Assembly (NCBI RefSeq): GCF_051628905.1
Contig: NZ_CP157575.1
Span: 1,550,001-1,614,000 of the forward strand
Source of the DNA: Asaia sp037151935
Lineage (GTDB): Bacteria > Pseudomonadota > Alphaproteobacteria > Acetobacterales > Acetobacteraceae
DNA: 64,000 nucleotides
Direction of reading: 5' to 3'
Position numbers and translations under genes: made by a program. The notes under the pieces are model-generated. The model was given only the letters and a program-made list of their open reading frames with translations, was not told where the DNA came from and ran no database searches. This document shows positions 60,224 to 64,000 of the stretch, piece after piece (within the stretch, counting starts at the first letter, position 1; each line of letters begins with the position of its first letter).

Positions 60224-60937
60224 ATGAAGACAAGCCCGTTTTTCCTCGCTGCCTGTGCGCTTGCTCCTTTCATGGCGACGGCACTCGCCGCGCCGGTTTT
60301 CGACCCGACCGGGTTCGAACTACGCGAAACGCGGCCTTTCAGCATCTCGGTGCAGCCCGCTTCAACCTTGGCTACTGCTTCGAGCCCGTCCTATCGTCTG
60401 GTTCCGGGTGGTATCACGCTGAGCAGCGACGCACGCAAACCGACAGCCTATCATGCCCGCCAACCCCGCACGGAGCTTTCGGAAAACCACATCTGGCGTG
60501 TGCAGGACGCCCCTGCCGCACTCGATGCGACATTGCATATCGATCGCTTTCCCAAATCGGGTCAGGTCGTTCTGGCCGAACTCGGCCCGGATAACGACAA
60601 CGCGCCGCTGCTCCGACTGGTTGTCGATGGCGACCGTGTGGTGCTGCGGGGGATGATCGACAATGCGCCTGCCAATGGTGTGGCGATCGGCACGATCGAC
60701 GCGACACATACAGCGCATATCGGGTTACAGACCCTTCCCGATGGGCAGGTCGCCACCATGGTCAACGGAACGCAGAGCCAGCTACATCTGTCTCGTCAGG
60801 CCCTGTCCATTCCTGTCGTGTTTCGTACCGGCGCTCATGTCGTGGAAGATATCGGCACGACGCCCGATACCATATCGGTTACCCTGACCGGATTGAGCGC
60901 ACGCCATGGCACGGCTCAATCAGGCCTTCGCACGTAA
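60224..60937 (+). CDS. Secreted PL7/alginate-lyase-fold protein lacking catalytic motifs
   Basis: A 237-residue protein with a signal peptide (FFLAACALAPFMATALAAP). The jelly-roll signature ARQPRTELSENHIW (R82) matches the RxEL motif of alginate lyases. Where active enzymes have QxH, this protein reads LAELGPD (about 118-123). Where they have YFKxGxY, it reads VVFRTGAHVVED. Both general His and Tyr are therefore missing, and lyase activity is doubtful. Its 3' end overlaps the convergent LysE-type gene by 18 bases. The start has GGAG nine bases upstream. Confidence 0.75.
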   Translation: MKTSPFFLAACALAPFMATALAAPVFDPTGFELRETRPFSISVQPASTLATASSPSYRLVPGGITLSSDARKPTAYHARQPRTELSENHIWRVQDAPAALDATLHIDRFPKSGQVVLAELGPDNDNAPLLRLVVDGDRVVLRGMIDNAPANGVAIGTIDATHTAHIGLQTLPDGQVATMVNGTQSQLHLSRQALSIPVVFRTGAHVVEDIGTTPDTISVTLTGLSARHGTAQSGLRT

Positions 60938-61549
60938 GATAACAACGCCGAACGCGACGAAGACGATCGCGGTCAGGCGGTTGAAAGCCCGTCTGACCGG
61001 CCTCCGGCTCAGGAAGCGCGATAGCGAATGGCCGCCCAGACCATAGAGCGATAGCCAGAACCCATCGGAAAACAGATAGGTCACGAGCAGAATGCCGAAT
61101 TGCGGCAGAACCGGCTTATGATGATCGATGAACTGCGGAAAGAACGCTGCTGCGAAAAGCAGTAATTTGGGATTGCTGATCCCGACCAGAAAACCATTGC
61201 GGTAAAGGCTCCAGCCGCTGGCCCTTGTTTCGGGCCGGGTGTTGTCGGCGCCTGTTTCAGGCGCATCGTCTGCCCGCCACGCCTTGATGCCAAGGTAGAC
61301 CAGATAGGCCGCCCCCGCATAACGAATCACGTCGAACAGACGCGGCATGGCCGTCAACACGGCGCCGATGCCGACCATCGACAGCACGAGCGCAAGCATT
61401 AGTGCCGAGATACACCCGGCCATGGCCGCAATACTGCGCCGAAATCCGACCTGAACGCTACGGCTCAAAGCATGCATCATGTTCGGTCCCGGCGTTGCCG
61501 AGATGAAGAAAACCGTGACCACGAAAAGCCACCAGGTCTGCATGGTCAT
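60920..61549 (-). CDS. LysE/RhtB-family amino acid exporter
   Basis: A 209-residue protein with six helices. The N-terminal VFFISATPGPNMMHALSRSV is the family signature, followed by LGIKAWR and YRNGFLVGISNPKLLLFAAA with FPQFI. It exports amino acids or derivatives; the substrate is unknown. ATG at 61549 is used; a TTG four codons earlier is closer to GGGAGAGGA. Confidence 0.9.
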   Translation of the reverse strand: MTMQTWWLFVVTVFFISATPGPNMMHALSRSVQVGFRRSIAAMAGCISALMLALVLSMVGIGAVLTAMPRLFDVIRYAGAAYLVYLGIKAWRADDAPETGADNTRPETRASGWSLYRNGFLVGISNPKLLLFAAAFFPQFIDHHKPVLPQFGILLVTYLFSDGFWLSLYGLGGHSLSRFLSRRPVRRAFNRLTAIVFVAFGVVILRAKA

Positions 61550-61626
61550 GATAAAAGCCAATCCTCTCCCAGGTCAGATGTCAGAATGGCAGATTACCAT
61601 GCCTCATGCGTTTTTCATCACCGCAC

Positions 61627-63495
61627 TCAGCCCTCGAGCGATTGAAGCTCGAACAGGCGGCGGTATATGCCACCGTCGCGCTGGACCAGTGCACCATGAG
61701 TGCCGTCTTCCATCAGCTTTCCCTTGCTGAAGACGAGAATACGGTCGAGTTCCATGACCGTGGAAAGACGATGCGCCACGACAATGACGGTACGTCCGGC
61801 CATAAGGCGGTGCATCGCGTCCTGAACCAGAACTTCTGACTCGGAGTCGAGGCTCGAAGTGGCCTCGTCGAAAATCAGCAGCGGAGCATCGGCCAGAAAG
61901 GCGCGGGCAATGGCAACGCGTTGGCGCTCGCCCCCCGAAAGCTTGACCCCGCGTTCGCCAACCAGCGTGGCATAGCCCTCGGGCAGACGCTCGATAAAGG
62001 CACTCGCATTGGCGAGTTGCGCCGCCCGCTCTATCTCGGCCTGTGTCGCGCCGGGACGGGCATAGGCAATGTTTTCGGCCAGCGAGCGATGAAACAGCAT
62101 CGGTTCCTGCGGCACGATTGCGATGCGCGCTCGAAGCGACTCCTGCGTGACGTCGCGCACACTGACATCATCGATCAGCACGCGCCCTTCATTCGTATCG
62201 TAGAGGCGCTGTATGAGCTTGGTGAAGGTTGTCTTGCCAGACCCGCTAGGCCCCACCAGCGCCACACGCGACCCGGGCTCGATCGAGACATCGAGATTTT
62301 CGTAGAGTGGCGTGTCCTGACCGGCATACTGGAAGGTCACGTTTTCAAAACGCACGCGTCCCTTTGTAAACGCTGCTTTCTTGGCGCCCTTGCTATCCTG
62401 GACGCCCGGCGCCTGATCGAAAATCGCGACCAGCTCTTCCATTTCGTTTACCGAACGCTGGACCTGACTGACCTGTTGGCCCAGATCGCGGAGATAACCC
62501 TGCACCAGAAAGACCATGGTCAACACATAGGCCACGTCACCGGGGCCAGCCTTGCCCTGCCACCATTGCCAGACAATCAGCGCGACCAGCAGCATACGCA
62601 TTGCCAGCGAGGCCAGACCCTGAAGATTGGCGCTGTTGGTGCCCCTGATCCAGGTACGCGACGTACGGCCGCTCCAGGCTTTCAGGGCGCGGCTCAGACG
62701 ACGCTCTTCGCGACGCTCCGCCCCGAATGCCTTGACCACGGCGTTGCACGTCACAGCGTCGGCGATCGCCGCGCCCACTTTCGTGTCCCAGCGATTAGCC
62801 GCCCGCGCCGAGGGCGCGACATAGCGCAAGGTGAGCACGACAGAGAGCCATGTGAACAGCACAACCGAAAGAGCAAGAACGGCGCCCATGAACGGCGAGT
62901 GCCAGGCCAGCACCAGTGTGGTCCCGGTCAGGACCAGAACCTCAGGCGCGATCAGCAGAAGCAGCGTATCGTCCAGCGTGTCGATGGCCCACATGCCACG
63001 CGTCAGCTTGCGCACCGTGGAGCCCGCAAAATTATTGGCGTGCCAGTCGGTCGAAAAGCGCTGCACCCGCGCAAAGCCCTGAGACAGGGCACGCTGCATG
63101 ATGGCCAAGCTCAGATGGGTGATACCGAGATAGGAAGACCGGCGTCCGAGCAGCCCGACCAGCCCCAGCGCGATCAGCCCGCCCACCATCAGCAGGGCGT
63201 CGTTGCGCAGCGCGAGTTGGCCCGAATCATGCGGAGCCCCGCCCGCATGGCTCGAAATATCGGTCACGAGGCGCCCCGAAAGCACCGGGGTTGCGACATC
63301 CGCAATCGTAGCCAGCGCGATGCCCATGAGGGTGCGCGTCAGAAAGGCCGGATGCTCCAACCAGCGGCGCATGACAAAGCGCACGATATCGACAAAGGCA
63401 ATGTCGCGTTGTTTCTCACCCTTATTCGGGGCGCTCTGGTCGGTATCGGACACGAAAGAAAGCTCCTCCGCCGGATGATGCGACCGGGCGGGCAT
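61627..63495 (-). CDS. ABC exporter, fused permease and ATPase (MsbA/MdlB-like)
   Basis: A 622-residue half-transporter. About 330 residues with six helices precede the ATPase domain. Walker A is GPSGSGKTTF, the Q-loop PQEPMLF, the signature LSGGERQRVAIARAFL, Walker B LLIFDEATSSLD and the His switch VAHRLSTV. It resembles lipid or multidrug exporters. It is a homodimer candidate, since no partner gene is adjacent. Its 5' end is divergent from nth. Confidence 0.95.
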   Translation of the reverse strand: MPARSHHPAEELSFVSDTDQSAPNKGEKQRDIAFVDIVRFVMRRWLEHPAFLTRTLMGIALATIADVATPVLSGRLVTDISSHAGGAPHDSGQLALRNDALLMVGGLIALGLVGLLGRRSSYLGITHLSLAIMQRALSQGFARVQRFSTDWHANNFAGSTVRKLTRGMWAIDTLDDTLLLLIAPEVLVLTGTTLVLAWHSPFMGAVLALSVVLFTWLSVVLTLRYVAPSARAANRWDTKVGAAIADAVTCNAVVKAFGAERREERRLSRALKAWSGRTSRTWIRGTNSANLQGLASLAMRMLLVALIVWQWWQGKAGPGDVAYVLTMVFLVQGYLRDLGQQVSQVQRSVNEMEELVAIFDQAPGVQDSKGAKKAAFTKGRVRFENVTFQYAGQDTPLYENLDVSIEPGSRVALVGPSGSGKTTFTKLIQRLYDTNEGRVLIDDVSVRDVTQESLRARIAIVPQEPMLFHRSLAENIAYARPGATQAEIERAAQLANASAFIERLPEGYATLVGERGVKLSGGERQRVAIARAFLADAPLLIFDEATSSLDSESEVLVQDAMHRLMAGRTVIVVAHRLSTVMELDRILVFSKGKLMEDGTHGALVQRDGGIYRRLFELQSLEG

Positions 63496-63545
63496 ACTGG
63501 AAGTCTTGATCGGGAAGCGCCTATTGTGGGGACTCAGGCGCTCTT

Positions 63546-64000
63546 ATGCAACATGACGAAACGGTTCTGATGTCTCTTCCTTCGGCCAAACGGGCCATGA
63601 CACGTGCGCAGGCGCGCGATTTCATTACCTTGCTCGCCGAGGCAAATCCCGATGCCGAGAGCGAACTCGACTATAGCGATGCTTTCTCGCTTCTGGTCGC
63701 GGTGGTGCTTTCGGCGCAGGCGACCGATAAATCGGTCAACAAGGTCACGGCGGGACTCTTTGCCGACGCACCCGATCCGGCCGCGATGGTCGCGCTCGGT
63801 GAAGAGGGTATTGCTGCGCATATACGTACCATCGGGCTGTGGCGCGCCAAGGCGAAGAACGTTCTCAAACTCTCCGAACAGCTTCTGGCCCTGCACGAGG
63901 GAAACGTCCCCGCCGACCGAGCCGCACTGGAGGCCCTGGCAGGGGTGGGGCGCAAAACGGCCAGCGTGGTGCTCAATGTCATGTTCGGCGAAAGCGCCAT
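63546..64000 (+). CDS. nth: Endonuclease III, 3' end cut by window
   Basis: The visible 151 residues include LLVAVVLSAQATDKSVNKVT, IRTIGLWRAKAKNVLKLSEQ and the helix-hairpin-helix LAGVGRKTASVVLNVMFGES with its catalytic Lys. The catalytic Asp and the [4Fe-4S] cysteines lie beyond the edge. The enzyme excises oxidised pyrimidines from DNA. The ATG at 63546 follows AGG at seven bases; 63570 is an alternative. Confidence 0.93.
   Translation, partial: MQHDETVLMSLPSAKRAMTRAQARDFITLLAEANPDAESELDYSDAFSLLVAVVLSAQATDKSVNKVTAGLFADAPDPAAMVALGEEGIAAHIRTIGLWRAKAKNVLKLSEQLLALHEGNVPADRAALEALAGVGRKTASVVLNVMFGESA

Noticed and set aside
61921..63570. 549-codon plus-strand reading frame
   Set aside because: It is antisense to the ABC exporter, rich in Arg, His and Gln, a typical shadow.

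Overview
The window looks like chromosomal DNA of an acetic acid bacterium (Acetobacteraceae; Gluconobacter, Asaia or Kozakia-like). The evidence is the GC-rich alphaproteobacterial coding style, a full-length membrane-bound PQQ glucose dehydrogenase, glucose-6-phosphate dehydrogenase next to a GH15 hydrolase, an acetoin/butanediol-type reductase, and palindromic intergenic repeats. The genus is an inference. I see no rRNA, tRNA, CRISPR array, phage or insertion sequence. Both edges cut genes: a GH15 hydrolase on the left and endonuclease III on the right.

Layout. 1-7.2 kb: GH15 hydrolase and zwf, then an EmrA/EmrB/NodT-type tripartite efflux operon with a TetR-like operator upstream. 7.7-11.1 kb: a molybdenum cofactor operon, moeA-moaA-moaC-moaD-moaE, ending in a palindromic repeat. 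11.2-16.5 kb: TSUP transporter, pepA-holC, an SDR acetoin reductase, sdaA. 16.8-24.5 kb: carboxymuconolactone-decarboxylase-like protein, SDR, LysR regulator, cupin, gcd, a degenerate oxalate-decarboxylase-like bicupin and an aldo/keto reductase. 24.5-25.1 kb: an AT-rich gap with only tiny reading frames. 25.1-30.5 kb: five overlapping genes that look like shortened HyfB, HyfC, HyfE, HyfF and HyfG (membrane hydrogenase/complex I family).

30.5-36.6 kb: polysaccharide flippase, SelO, membrane and secreted proteins, a GINT1/GH43-like protein and a lipoprotein. 36.8-39.1 kb: gap-pgk. 39.2-45.3 kb: an outer-membrane block with a TpsB-type transporter, a small secreted partner and a TonB-dependent receptor. 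45.7-48.7 kb: dapF-mtaB-ftsY. 48.8-53.5 kb: a luciferase-like fragment, a methyltransferase, a sugar epimerase-like protein and a FUSC transporter. 53.8-56.8 kb: DEAD-box helicase, then bacterioferritin and its ferredoxin facing each other, both with Fur-like sites. 56.8-64 kb: hrcA, a MOSC protein, rph-rdgB, a PL7-like secreted protein, a LysE-type exporter, an ABC exporter and nth.

The strongest candidate for something undescribed is the 25.1-30.5 kb operon. It keeps the membrane-arm gene order of a group 4 hydrogenase or Ehr-type complex. It has no visible small subunit or ferredoxin-like subunit, its large-subunit homologue has lost the nickel-iron cysteine motifs, and all five proteins are shorter than the classical ones. 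What it does cannot be read from the sequence. Other second-look items are a PL7-fold protein and a bicupin that have lost their catalytic or metal-binding residues, a TpsB pore without a recognisable TpsA, and a stand-alone luciferase-family C-terminus.
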